DNA of 36,616 nucleotides from Amycolatopsis pithecellobii (GCF_009707865.1 NZ_WMBA01000076.1:1-36616); one strand, 5' to 3'. Counted from the first letter of the stretch, positions 24,054 to 32,316 are shown. Made by a program: numbers and translations. Notes: generated by a model not told the origin, from the sequence alone.

Positions 24054-24608
24054 TCATTGCACGTGGCGCGATCCACTGGGTGATTCGGGCGGGAGCGCCC
24101 GAACGAAGTCGAGGATGACGCGTTCTACTGCGCGGGCTGAGCGAGTGGCCGCTTCGAAATTGTCCGGCAGGTTCCGCACCTCGGAGTCGCCCAGTTCGGC
24201 GAGGTCGGCGTCAGCGTCGATCACCTGACGCAAGGGTGTCGCGGTCTCGTCCAAGGCGTAGATCACGAACCGAAGTTGGTCCGTCAGGGCGCGTAACCGC
24301 GCGATCTGCGCGCGGAAGGCCAGTACTTCACGCCAGGCCTGCATCCGCTCCTGGTCGAACGGAGTGCTGCTCAGGTGTGCGGCCTCATCATGTTCGGGTG
24401 GTCGGTGGTCATCGAGTCTGCCGGTGAGCAGGTCGAGCACGATTCGTGTGTGATGGTCCAGGCAGGCAAACCACATGTCTTCTCGCACGTCGAGGACGTA
24501 CAGTCGCGCCGGTCCCTGACATTTCGCGCACTGGACGGGACCGTCCACCGGAGGGACAAGGCCGCTCGGGAATTCCCGCCACGCGGGCGGCTCTGTCTCG
24601 ACGCTCAT
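24054..24608 (-). CDS. Hypothetical protein with CxxC zinc motif
   Basis: A 184-residue protein. The N-terminus carries CAKC and later a Cys-x-x-His-His (ACLDHH), a likely zinc-binding site. The remainder is helical and acidic, with a long stretch suited to coiled coil. ATG 24608 overlaps the stop of the upstream GntR gene (TGATG). No family or function recognised. Confidence 0.6.
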   Translation of the reverse strand: MSVETEPPAWREFPSGLVPPVDGPVQCAKCQGPARLYVLDVREDMWFACLDHHTRIVLDLLTGRLDDHRPPEHDEAAHLSSTPFDQERMQAWREVLAFRAQIARLRALTDQLRFVIYALDETATPLRQVIDADADLAELGDSEVRNLPDNFEAATRSARAVERVILDFVRALPPESPSGSRHVQ

Positions 24609-24886
24609 CACTGGTCCTCTCGTTCGGCGGGCGGCCGCTCGCGCCGGTCCGCGATGTAGGTCCCCTTCGAGCGGACAGTGACGACAAGCCCGCGGAACCG
24701 CAGCAACTTCGTTGCGTGACGGGCGGTGCCGAGGGACACGCCGTATTCCTCAGCTAGCCGGCGCTCGCTCGGCAGCGGCGTGTTCAGCTCCAGCTCGCCG
24801 CTCGCGATGCGTCCGGCGATGTGTTCGGCCATCCGCTCGTAGGCGTAACCGGGCAGATCCAATCGCAGCTCTTCATGGAACGACAT
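24608..24886 (-). CDS. Short GntR regulator (paralogue 1)
   Basis: A 92-residue protein that is almost only a GntR winged helix (GYAYERMAEHIAGRIASGELE, VSLGTARHATKLLRFRGL, SKGTYIADR). No ligand domain. It is a close paralogue of the next upstream gene, sharing VSLGTARHAT and the overall layout, which suggests tandem duplication. The longer frame to 24988 overlaps the upstream gene, so ATG 24886 is preferred although its ribosome site is weak. Confidence 0.78.
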   Translation of the reverse strand: MSFHEELRLDLPGYAYERMAEHIAGRIASGELELNTPLPSERRLAEEYGVSLGTARHATKLLRFRGLVVTVRSKGTYIADRRERPPAEREDQ

Positions 24887-24899
24887 CGCCAGACCCGCC

Positions 24900-25271
24900 T
24901 CACCGCGGCTTACCACGCCGGGGAGCGATCGCCCGCGGCATCGGTTCTCCCGGCAGGGCAAACCCGGGTGTCCCGTGATCGTCGCCATGAGCGGGGCGCT
25001 CGATGTTGTACGTGACGTAGGTGCCCTTGCCCTTCACGGTCTCGACCAAGCCTCGTTGCCGGAGAACCTGAGTGGCGTGTCGAGCGGTGCCTAGGGAGAC
25101 CCCGTAGTTCTTGGCGAGCTGGATCTCCGCGGGGAATCGCTCGTGCCGTTCGAGCTGGCCACGCGTGATCAACTCGGCAAGATGGTCGGCCAACCTCACA
25201 TAGAGGTAGCCCGGTATGTCGGGGCTTGCGTCGAACTCAGGAAGATCCTCAGCGGTCGTGTCGTCACCCAT
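24900..25271 (-). CDS. Short GntR regulator (paralogue 2)
   Basis: A 123-residue GntR protein with an acidic N-terminus, the winged helix (GYLYVRLADHLAELITRGQLE, VSLGTARHATQVLRQRGL, GKGTYVTYN) and a basic tail. ATG 25271 has GGAAGG about 12 bases upstream; the longer frame to 25376 covers the operator-like region. It is the first of a leftward operon of four genes and divergent from an Xre gene. Confidence 0.78.
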   Translation of the reverse strand: MGDDTTAEDLPEFDASPDIPGYLYVRLADHLAELITRGQLERHERFPAEIQLAKNYGVSLGTARHATQVLRQRGLVETVKGKGTYVTYNIERPAHGDDHGTPGFALPGEPMPRAIAPRRGKPR

Positions 25272-25360
25272 TTGGTTCGTGCACCTTCCGTCGCCGTTAG
25301 ACCCATGGCGTCTACTAACCCCTGTTGACCTGGGGAGTTGCATAGGGCCATCACCTGGAG

Positions 25361-25389
25361 ATGCTACATAGAGCATGCTATATACAGCA
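25361..25389. promoter_or_regulatory. Overlapping inverted repeats between GntR and Xre genes
   Basis: ATGCT-N6-AGCAT (25361-25376) runs directly into TGCT-N6-AGCA (25376-25389) in a locally AT-rich stretch. This arrangement between divergent regulator genes is a good operator candidate for the GntR pair, the Xre protein, or both. Confidence 0.55.
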
Positions 25390-25427
25390 AGTTCTCATAA
25401 CTATGGTCATCAGTTCCAGGACTGAGC

Positions 25428-25697
25428 ATGGTTACGGGCGTGGCATTGAAGACGCCAGAGTCCGAGGAGTTCGGAGCCCGCGTGCGCGCGGCGCGTGAGC
25501 AGATCGAGGGCCTGACACAAGAGCGCATGGCACACGCGAGTGGCGTGACGAGCAGCTACTACTCGAACCTTGAGCGCGGCCTCGCCAACCCGACGTTCGA
25601 CGTGATCGTCACGATTGCCGACCAGGTAAACGTTGACCCGGCGGAGTTGATGCGCGGCTTGAAGCCGTCCGGCCTGCGCAGGCGGGGGACGAGCTGA
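25428..25697 (+). CDS. Xre-family HTH protein
   Basis: An 89-residue single-domain HTH_3 protein (FGARVRAAREQIEGLTQERMAHASGVTSSYYSNLERG, then NPTFDVIVTIAD). Size and fold match HipB-like antitoxins, but it is separated from hipA by an opposite-strand gene and by the DUF262 gene. A stand-alone regulator and a distant antitoxin partner are both possible. ATG 25428 with AGGA about 6 bases upstream. Confidence 0.78.
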   Translation: MVTGVALKTPESEEFGARVRAAREQIEGLTQERMAHASGVTSSYYSNLERGLANPTFDVIVTIADQVNVDPAELMRGLKPSGLRRRGTS

Positions 25698-25760
25698 GCC
25701 TGACCGGGAGCAGTTTCCCGCATCTTGGTGGAACTTCTGGTAGGTGCGCCGGCCAGGTGT

Positions 25761-26171
25761 CTAGCGATCGAGAGCCCGCACGAGCAGGTCTTTGACCTCG
25801 GCAAGGCTCTCCTCGATCGAACGCGTACGGTCATCGATCGTGCGGACACGTGTGTTCGTATCGGCCTGCTGCTGTGACAGCGTTCGGAGCCGCTCCACGT
25901 GTTCCCGCTGGTTCTCGCCCAGGGCGTTGACGGCCGTGAGAACGGCACGGTAGTCAGCGCGCAGTTCTGCCAGACCAGGCACGAGCTTGCTCTTCTCGAC
26001 CTTCGAGACCCACGACTGGGTGGTGTTCAGCAGGTCAGCGGTCTCTTGCTGAGTCAGGCAGTTGTGCTGCTGGTACCAGCGGATGACCTCGCCGGCGTCG
26101 GAACCATCTGGCGGAGAGGGGACCGCCTGCGCAACGTGTCGCCACTCTCCGGTCTCTGCGCCGTCCGCCAT
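25761..26171 (-). CDS. HTH protein with C-terminal coiled coil
   Basis: A 136-residue protein. An Xre-like HTH (about 28-62, IRWYQQHNCLTQQETADLLNTTQSWVSKVEK) is followed by a helical linker and a coiled coil (about 85-135, with regular hydrophobic spacing and many Gln/Arg/Glu). ATG 26171 has GGAG about 11 bases upstream. Function unknown; it is divergent from the DUF262-hipA operon and could be its regulator. Confidence 0.7.
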   Translation of the reverse strand: MADGAETGEWRHVAQAVPSPPDGSDAGEVIRWYQQHNCLTQQETADLLNTTQSWVSKVEKSKLVPGLAELRADYRAVLTAVNALGENQREHVERLRTLSQQQADTNTRVRTIDDRTRSIEESLAEVKDLLVRALDR

Positions 26172-26333
26172 ATTTGGCGATTCTCCACTTGGTATCGGGT
26201 TGCCGGAGGCACTCAGATCTCAGCGAAGACCCGGAGCGGGTAGCAGGCCATCGATGCACCTCGACTGCTCGTGCCTGTGTTGTGTCCCTGTCACGAGCGT
26301 CGCTTGACCGGCCTGACCCGATATCCGTGGGTT

Positions 26334-26361
26334 TTGATCCTGAACCGGTACACTTTACTTA
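26334..26361 (+). promoter_or_regulatory. Candidate promoter of the DUF262-hipA operon
   Basis: TTGATC (26334-26339) and TACTTA (26356-26361) are separated by 16 bases, in a stretch more AT-rich than its surroundings. The DUF262 start lies 33 bases downstream. Confidence 0.45.
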
Positions 26362-26393
26362 GTGCTCACTTGCGTCGAGGAGAAGGATTCAGA

Positions 26394-28001
26394 ATGACTG
26401 CCGGTGTCCCGCTTGACGGCTCAGGCTCGGGAAGCTTCAGTATTCCCGAAATCGTCGCCTTAGCCGCCGAGGGTAGTATTCGGGTCCCGACGTTTCAGCG
26501 CCAATTTGCGTGGACGGCGAAAGACGTCCGACAACTGTTCGACAGTTTATACCGTGGATTTCCTGTAGGAACGCTGCTCTTATGGCGTCAAAACGCCGAG
26601 GCGGGTACGGTTTCCTTGGGGCCGATCACTTTCGATGTACCGGCACGCTCAGGGGCCTATTGGGTTGTTGACGGACAGCAAAGGATTACCTCATTATTCG
26701 CGACGCTCAGCCCGCGCTATCAATCTACGGATGAACGTTTTGAAGTGTTCTTCGATTTAGAAACTCAGAAATTTGTCACCCCACGCAAAGGTTTGGCTCC
26801 CCCGCGGGCGATACCCGTTCGCGATGCATTAGAATCGCGCACACTGATTCAGTGGCTTCGGAATCACTCCGACGAGCTAGAGGCCGAGGATTTCGACTTG
26901 GCGGACCATCTTGCTGGCGCTCTTCGCGACTATCGTATACCCGCCTACATCGTCTCGGGTGACAACCAAGAACTGCTCCGGGAAGTTTTCGACCGCGTCA
27001 ATTCCGCTGGCAAGCCTATTAGTCGGGCGCAGGTGTTTCATGCCCTGTTCGCGGGAAACGACGAACCTGGGAGCCCTGGGTCCGTTGTGGCGGCGCTCGA
27101 CAAGTTGGGGTTCGGAAGCATCGATGAGGGCCGCGTAGTACAGAGCCTGTTGGCGCTTCGGGGCGGTGATGTTCAGCGGGACATTCGGGATGAGTTTGAG
27201 GATGGGACGGAACGACCAGCCGATTGGTTTGATCTGACTGAAGTTGCATTGACTCGTGCGGTCGAGTTTCTTCGCAGCGAGGGTGTCGCCCACCAGTTGC
27301 TTATGCCAAATACGTTGCCATTGCCGGTGCTGGCTGTATTCTTCCATCTCCATCCTAACCCGGCTGCGTGGGACAAAAGGCTCCTCGCAAGATGGCTCTG
27401 GAGGGGCTGGGTTCATGGCTTTGGCCGCGAAGGAGGCCAAACTCCGGTTCTGAGGCGCGCGATCAGATCGGTCAATCCAGAACTCCGCGACCCCGAGCGG
27501 GCGCCGGCTGAATACGATGCGATTAAGGCGCTATTGGATTTCACGCCCGATCGGCCGGTACCCACACTGCCGATGGATGGTTTCAACACGAAGAATGCCA
27601 ACACGCGCCTTATCTCTCTAGCTCTGGCCTCGCTCGAGCCGTTAGACGAAAATGGAAACCGAATCGATATTGCCAGCGAGTTTCAGAAGTACGGGTCGGA
27701 CGCTGTGACACGGTTTACTCCCGAGGGAAGGTCATTGGCGGCTAACCGTGGTTTCTGGCGCGCAGATTCGCCCAAGATTCGCGAAATCGCTGACGAAAAG
27801 ATTCTTTCAAGTCATCTCATTGATCCGCCAGCAAGGCGGGCGCTCCTTAACTCGCAGTTCGATATCTTCATTCGTATTAGGAAAAAGGCGCTAGCGGCCC
27901 TCGTGGAGCGATTTCTAGACAGCAGGCTGGAGCCTGGGAAGCGCATTCGTCCGCCATTGCGGCAAATGGCCATCGGCGATGAAATGGATGAGAGTGAATG
28001 A
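26394..28001 (+). CDS. DUF262-domain protein (GmrSD/ParB-like NTPase-type) without DUF1524
   Basis: A 535-residue protein. The N-terminal DUF262 signature is complete: IRVPTFQRQFAWTAKDVRQL (29-48), GFPVGTLLLW (55-64) and VVDGQQRITSL (91-101). DUF262 is a ParB/sulfiredoxin-like fold found in defence proteins such as GmrS and SspE, where it binds or hydrolyses nucleotides. The usual partner, the HNH-type DUF1524 nuclease, is not recognisable here; the C-terminal half is helical. ATG 26394 follows GAGGAGAAGG. The stop overlaps hipA (ATGA), so the two are translationally coupled. Base composition is lower in GC than the tra genes. Confidence 0.88.
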   Translation: MTAGVPLDGSGSGSFSIPEIVALAAEGSIRVPTFQRQFAWTAKDVRQLFDSLYRGFPVGTLLLWRQNAEAGTVSLGPITFDVPARSGAYWVVDGQQRITSLFATLSPRYQSTDERFEVFFDLETQKFVTPRKGLAPPRAIPVRDALESRTLIQWLRNHSDELEAEDFDLADHLAGALRDYRIPAYIVSGDNQELLREVFDRVNSAGKPISRAQVFHALFAGNDEPGSPGSVVAALDKLGFGSIDEGRVVQSLLALRGGDVQRDIRDEFEDGTERPADWFDLTEVALTRAVEFLRSEGVAHQLLMPNTLPLPVLAVFFHLHPNPAAWDKRLLARWLWRGWVHGFGREGGQTPVLRRAIRSVNPELRDPERAPAEYDAIKALLDFTPDRPVPTLPMDGFNTKNANTRLISLALASLEPLDENGNRIDIASEFQKYGSDAVTRFTPEGRSLAANRGFWRADSPKIREIADEKILSSHLIDPPARRALLNSQFDIFIRIRKKALAALVERFLDSRLEPGKRIRPPLRQMAIGDEMDESE

Positions 28002-29251
28002 CGGACTCCGATGGGCGTGCGCTACTCGTGCAGTTGCAGCGGCCGGACGCTGAATGGGTGGATGTCGGTCTGCTCAAGAATAATTATTCGGACAATTGGT
28101 TTGAGTTCCTTCCGTCGTATTGGGAACAAGGCGGGCGCCCCGTTCTTGGGCAGATATTCGAGGAGCATGGTAAGGATTGGAAACCAAATGCACACGTCGC
28201 CTTGCCTCGGTGGTTTTCGCATTTGCTTCCCGAAGGTCGACTTCGTAGCGCGGTTGCTGAAGCGGCTCACGTAAACAGCGTTCGCGAATTTGAACTCCTT
28301 CGTCGCTTGGGACCTACTGATCTCCAAGGTGCCGTCAGGGCACTTCCAATTCAGGCGTCGGGTTTAACCTACAACGTTCCGGAGTACTGGCCAGACGAGA
28401 GCGACGATAATGATAACCCGCTACTTAAGTTCAGCCTGGCGGGCGCGCAGCTCAAATATTCGATCTTCTCTGATGGGCGAGGCTTGACTATTCCCGCTCG
28501 CGGTGTCGCTGGTAATGTAATTGCAAAGCTGCCCGACGGGCGGCCGGGATTTGACGGCGTCCCAGAGGCGGAGTATGGCGCACTAGAGCTGGCGCGTGCT
28601 TCCGGAATTCTTACCTCTGATGCTCGGCTAGTGCGGATCAGCGACATTAAGAATCTGGAGAAGTGGGTCGACTGGGTGGGCGAGCGCCTAGTGTTAGTGG
28701 TTGATCGATTCGATCGCGCCGAGAACGGCCGTCGCATCCATATGGAAGAGCTGGCGCAGATCCACAACATCCCTGCTACGCGAGAGACAGCAAAGTATAC
28801 GTCTGCCAACTTTGAGATAGTTGCTTCCTATGTTGCAGAATTGACAGGCGAAGATTCGGTGGCGGAGGTTATTGACCGCTTGGTGTTGAACGTGCTTGTT
28901 GGGAACGGCGATGCTCATTTAAAGAACTGGGCCTTTCGTTACCTGGACGGCCAGAATCCGACTCTGAGTCCGCTTTACGACGTACTGCCGACTGTGTTAT
29001 TTGTTACGGAAGATGATATGGGGTTGAACCTCGGTGGCACAAAGATGTTCGCTGAGGTCGACCTGAGGAGCTTCGACAAGATCGGCAAGCGTACCGGTTT
29101 TGGTGTTGCGCAGGCGCGCGAACAGGCAAGGTCGGCGGTCGAGCGTATACGTTCCAACTGGAATGATCTCGCAGCGTATTTGACCCTGCGGAATTTTGTC
29201 CGGCTCACCGATCGTCTCGATGGACTTCCGTTGGCGATGTTGCGCGAATAG
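27998..29251 (+). CDS. HipA-family serine/threonine kinase
   Basis: A 417-residue HipA-like kinase. The N-subdomain has WFSHLLPEGRLR (72-83) and FELLRRLGPTDLQGAVRALP (98-117). The kinase core has SLAGAQ (146-151), the candidate ATP lysine Lys177 (NVIAKLP), DRFDR (236-240), catalytic-loop GNGDAHLKNWAF (302-313, Asp305 and Asn310) and metal Asp328 (SPLYDVL). All key residues are present, so it should be active. E. coli HipA phosphorylates GltX and causes growth arrest; the target here is unknown. No HipB is encoded directly upstream; a DUF262 gene takes that place. Confidence 0.9.
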   Translation: MTDSDGRALLVQLQRPDAEWVDVGLLKNNYSDNWFEFLPSYWEQGGRPVLGQIFEEHGKDWKPNAHVALPRWFSHLLPEGRLRSAVAEAAHVNSVREFELLRRLGPTDLQGAVRALPIQASGLTYNVPEYWPDESDDNDNPLLKFSLAGAQLKYSIFSDGRGLTIPARGVAGNVIAKLPDGRPGFDGVPEAEYGALELARASGILTSDARLVRISDIKNLEKWVDWVGERLVLVVDRFDRAENGRRIHMEELAQIHNIPATRETAKYTSANFEIVASYVAELTGEDSVAEVIDRLVLNVLVGNGDAHLKNWAFRYLDGQNPTLSPLYDVLPTVLFVTEDDMGLNLGGTKMFAEVDLRSFDKIGKRTGFGVAQAREQARSAVERIRSNWNDLAAYLTLRNFVRLTDRLDGLPLAMLRE

Positions 29252-29895
29252 GTTCCTGGCAGCGCTATGCACGAGCGGTGGGGTGCGGGCGGTTGCGTCC
29301 TGGCCCCCGGATACTCATCGTGCCGCTGTCCGATGAGTATCCGCCGGCGTCCGTTCTCGGGCACGTGCAGGTCAGAGCCGGCGCTGCCGCCATCCTGTAA
29401 ATCAAGCGTGTCGGACAAGTAGCCGTCTATCGTAACGCGCCGTCCCCTTCCGCGATTCTCCGTGCACACAGATCAAGGAGAAGCTGGCCCCGCAGCAGGC
29501 AGACACCAGCGCCTTGCGCGCCGAGCACCGCATCCGGCGTAGTCAAAACCCGCTGGCTCAAGCAGCGATCGAACAGGGTCTTGATCCAGATCCGGAACCT
29601 GTTGATCACGTTCCTGGTGCTGGCCCTAATCGACGCTGTGTTCGGGCGCTGTTCGGTGTGGTGGTCCCTTCTGTGTCGCGCTGACCGAATGACCCCGTGC
29701 GAGGCGATGGTCTGGCCCGCAAGATTACCGCTGGACTGGTCTCCATTGCCTACGCGGTCGGCTCGTTTTTTCTTCGGCTCCGTCTCAGTTGCCGTCTCAT
29801 TCACCGGAGGACTCCAGGGGACGGAGCAGGACGCATTGAGGCTCTGACCAGCGTGTTCGGCCGAGGAGAACCGTCTCGCACCCCGCACCCAACAG
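29252..29895. other. Right-end region of the element without a convincing gene
   Basis: 644 bases between hipA and attR. A plus-strand frame without a start (29436-29684, 83 codons) has coding-like composition and might be a decayed gene end. Minus-strand frames look like shadows. It contains the paired GTCTCAG/GTCTCAT repeats at 29782-29800. Confidence 0.5.
29782..29800 (+). repeat. Paired GTCTCAG/GTCTCAT repeats (arm-site candidate, right end)
   Basis: GTCTCAG at 29782 and GTCTCAT at 29794, with the same 12-base period as at the left end, 95 bases inside attR. Same orientation as the left pair. Confidence 0.5.
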
Positions 29896-29939
29896 CTTGT
29901 AAACAGCAGGTCAGGGGTTCGAGTCCCCTAGTCGGCTCC
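29896..29939 (+). repeat. attR: 44-bp core
   Basis: Exact copy of 10489-10532, the 3' half of tRNA-Thr from the anticodon loop. The preceding bases do not continue the tRNA, so this is an attachment site and not a second tRNA gene. Confidence 0.93.
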
Positions 29940-30023
29940 AGGGTTTACCAGGGGAAACAGGTTTTCGTGCAGCGGTGAGGCGCGCGCCATGGGAATCACC
30001 CTGGGTGCGAGTAAGACGCGATC

Positions 30024-31058
30024 GTGGCTGGTCACGTCGACAAGATCATGCGGCGCCTTCTGACCAAGGTTGACGACCGCAAGCATGCCCGCACGAAGGG
30101 GACCCTACGCGCGGCGATCGAGGCGTTTATGGAAACGCACGAGATGGAGCTCGCGACACGGCGCCACTACAGGCTGTTCGACAAGCAGTTCATCGGACCC
30201 GCCCTCAGCGACCAGCCCGTATCCAAGATCGACGCGCGCGCTCGAAACGTTCTACGCAGAGCTGCGCCGGTGTCGGCGGCGATGCGACGGGCGGCCGTTC
30301 ATCGAGCACAGGACGACCGAGGAGCACGAATGCCGCGTTGTTCTGCACAGCGCCCACCATGCCGGCGTCCGGCTGGCGGCTACCCGGAGCACGACTGCGC
30401 CAAGGCCGGGTGCAAGGTGATCGAGTGCCGGCCGCACGAGTGTGACCCGTTGCCGCCCGGCACTATCCTGAAGATCCACTATGCGCTGAGCGCGATTTTC
30501 GCCGCGACCGTGCGGTGGGCTGGTTGCAGTCGAACCCGTGCGACGTAGCCAAGAAGCCGTCGCAGACGCCCCCGCAGCCGAAGCCGCCGTTTGCCCGGCC
30601 GTCAAGCGTCCTGATCGAGAAGGACACCAAGACTCACCAGATGCGGCTGATCTCATTGGACCCGACCACAACGGAGCTGCTCGCGGAACACCGCCAGCGC
30701 TACGAGGCCACAATGCGCGACCTCGACGCCGAACCAGCACCGAATGCCCTGTTGTTCTCGTACGCGCCGACCGCCAACCGTCTCGCCGACCCTGACGCCG
30801 TCACCCACCGGTACAGCAAGATGTGCAAGTCGCTCGGCATCGACAGCCACCTGCATGCGCTGCGGCACTATTGCCGCTACTGAGCTACTTACCGCGGGCG
30901 TCGACCTCCGTACCGTCGCTGGCAGGCTAGGTCACGGCGGCGGAGGCGCAACAACTCTGCGCGTGTATGCCGCCTGGCAGAACGAATCCGATCGCCGTGC
31001 GGCAGACATCCTCGGTGGCCGACTTACCCGTCCGACTGCAAGACCGGCGGCATCGTGA
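30024..31058 (+). pseudogene. Decayed tyrosine integrase of an older element
   Basis: Pieces of one integrase lie in different frames, in order. The N-terminus and part of the core-binding domain come first (30024 to about 30240, GTG start), then LETFYAELRRCRRRCDGRPF in the next frame. A Cys-rich stretch ending LPPGTILKIHYALSAIF returns to the first frame. EKDTKTHQMRLISLDPTT up to HALRHY, stopping at 30883, is in the third. Finally ELLTAGVDLRTVAGRLGHG and the Tyr-containing LRVYAAW end the series. That needs at least four frame changes. The catalytic Arg I region is missing between KPPFARP and VLIEKDTK, an internal deletion. It is unlike the active integrase in sequence. Confidence 0.85.
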
Positions 31059-31205
31059 TCTGCCTCGTGCGCGACCGTCGTAGAGGCCGACCCGGGCAGG
31101 GTGTCATCCGCGGCAGGTGATGTGGCCCGCGGGCGGAGGGGGCACCCTACGGCGGCGGTGCGGGCATTTCCGGCCGCGGCCGGGATGTACCACTGGAGGA
31201 AAGAC

Positions 31206-31487
31206 ATGACGGAACGACGCACAGACCCAATACTGGAAGACCTTCACCGGGGGTTGTTCATCGCCGCGGCCGCGATGCTACTGGCCGGGTGCGTTGTCGG
31301 GCTGACCGGTCTGGGGTTGGGTGGCGCGGCGGTGATTGCGAGCGGTCGGCGCTGGCGTCGCCGGGTAGACCTGCCAGCCGGCCAGATCGCGAAGCTGAAG
31401 TGGGAGCAAGCGAGGACGGCGGCCAGTGCTGGGGCGGGAGCTTGGCGCGATGCTGACGCGCCCCGTGAAACCAAGACGAGTCCATGA
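31206..31487 (+). CDS. Small membrane protein
   Basis: A 93-residue protein with two neighbouring hydrophobic segments (about 14-45, GLFIAAAAMLLAGCVVGLTGLGLGG), a basic RRWRRR turn and a hydrophilic tail. ATG 31206 has GGAGG 6 bases upstream. No family recognised. It lies in the remnant zone between the dead integrase and the degenerate tRNA end, so it may be leftover cargo. Confidence 0.6.
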   Translation: MTERRTDPILEDLHRGLFIAAAAMLLAGCVVGLTGLGLGGAAVIASGRRWRRRVDLPAGQIAKLKWEQARTAASAGAGAWRDADAPRETKTSP

Positions 31488-31645
31488 GCGCGTCGCGCAG
31501 CGGCGGATGCCGCGGGCGGCCTCGTTGACGTTGTCCCCGTCTGCAGGATCAGAAGGTCGCAGGTAGGCCGTGCCTTGAAGATAAACCGGTCGCCTTCCCG
31601 GGCCCGTCCTTGGTGCGCCAGTCTGTCTACAATGGAACGAATGGG

Positions 31646-31671
31646 AGGGGTTCGAGTCCCCCAATCGGCTC
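31646..31671 (+). repeat. Degenerate third copy of the tRNA-Thr 3' end
   Basis: 26 bases match the T-arm and acceptor of tRNA-Thr at 24 positions (CCAATC instead of CTAGTC). It is the likely old attachment site of the decayed element. Confidence 0.75.
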
Positions 31672-31722
31672 TCCTTCGACCAGGGCGTCTCCCAGCGGCG
31701 GGACACTTACTGGTCGCGGGTC

Positions 31723-31762
31723 GTCTCAGTTTTGGTCTCAGTGGCACCCTCTGGCGGGTGCC
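31723..31762 (+). repeat. GTCTCAG pair and GGCACCC inverted repeat, remnant copy
   Basis: GTCTCAG at 31723 and 31735 (12-base period), 52 bases after the degenerate tRNA end, then GGCACCC-TCTGGC-GGGTGCC. The left end of the active element has the same pair 50 bases after its core and the related GCACCC-TCTGAC-GGGTGC further in. Confidence 0.55.
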
Positions 31763-31966
31763 GGCGACCACGGCCGGGCGGATGAGGTCAGGTTCTGTCT
31801 CCCCGCACCGCCTCGTGCCCCCTCGGCCAGCCGACCTTGTCGATGACTTCTCGGGCCGCTTGGTCCACTGATCTTCGAAAGGTCGCCCCGCCGATGGCAG
31901 AGGTCGACGAAGTCTCTTAGTCGGCTGTGGCAGAACTCATTGGGTTCCCCGCCGTTACCCGCTCCT

Positions 31967-32149
31967 TCAAACGGCTTCGGGGGTCAGCTGCGGAATCGCC
32001 GCGTAGTTCGGCCATATGGCCTTGAGGTTCTTGCGTGCGAAGGAACGGTCGGGGCTGGGATGTACGTTGCTCAGGTCGCCCAAGTCGATCACCGCTCTCG
32101 ACAGGGTCGTTTTTCCCGAGCCAGGCGAACCATGGGAATAGAGCATCAC
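31967..32149 (-). pseudogene. P-loop kinase-like N-terminal fragment
   Basis: A 60-codon frame begins MMLYSHGSPGSGKTTLSRAV, a clear Walker A (GSPGSGKT), then a NLKAIWPNYAAIP stretch typical of small P-loop nucleotide/AAA kinase-like proteins, and stops. Such proteins are usually about three times longer, so this is probably a truncated gene; a short genuine product cannot be excluded. It lies at the junction between mobile remnants and the chromosome. Confidence 0.45.
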
Positions 32150-32316
32150 GCGCTAGCCGGCTCCCTAGTTCGCCGCCGCGCGCAGGACATGGCGGGGTCA
32201 CGAACTGCGCGGTGGGCTCGACCGTGGCCCCAGGATCATTCAGCCCAGCGGCAGGCGATCGGGTCGGTCGTCGTCGCGGTCCAGAACAGGCCCGCCGCCA
32301 GGCGTATCGGCGTTTT

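Larger units (their letters stand above)
10489..29939. mobile_element. AICE-like integrative and conjugative element in tRNA-Thr
   Basis: About 19.45 kb lie between two 44-bp identical copies of the tRNA-Thr 3' half. The order is integrase and excisionase near the left end, replication-type genes (DUF3631 ATPase, DnaB-N-like), a single FtsK/TraB translocase with small membrane proteins, and a GntR repressor. That is the pattern of actinomycete integrative and conjugative elements such as pSAM2, which move double-stranded DNA using one translocase. No relaxase, type IV secretion system or prophage structural gene is visible. Intact int, xis and tra genes suggest it may still excise. Confidence 0.9.
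31488..31966. other. Non-coding remnant zone
   Basis: No convincing gene in 479 bases. It contains the degenerate tRNA-Thr 3' end (31646-31671), a GTCTCAG pair (31723-31741) and the inverted repeat GGCACCC-N6-GGGTGCC (31743-31762). In the same order these copy features of the active element's left end. Confidence 0.6.

Noticed and set aside
23083..24228. 381-codon plus-strand open frame
   Set aside because: Ser/Arg-rich composition with no domain; it crosses several minus-strand genes that have ribosome sites and coding-like composition.
29427..29888. 153-codon minus-strand frame near the right end
   Set aside because: No domain, no ribosome site seen, and it spans the candidate arm repeats.
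29881..29940. Possible second tRNA gene
   Set aside because: Only the 3' half from the anticodon loop is present; it is the attR copy.
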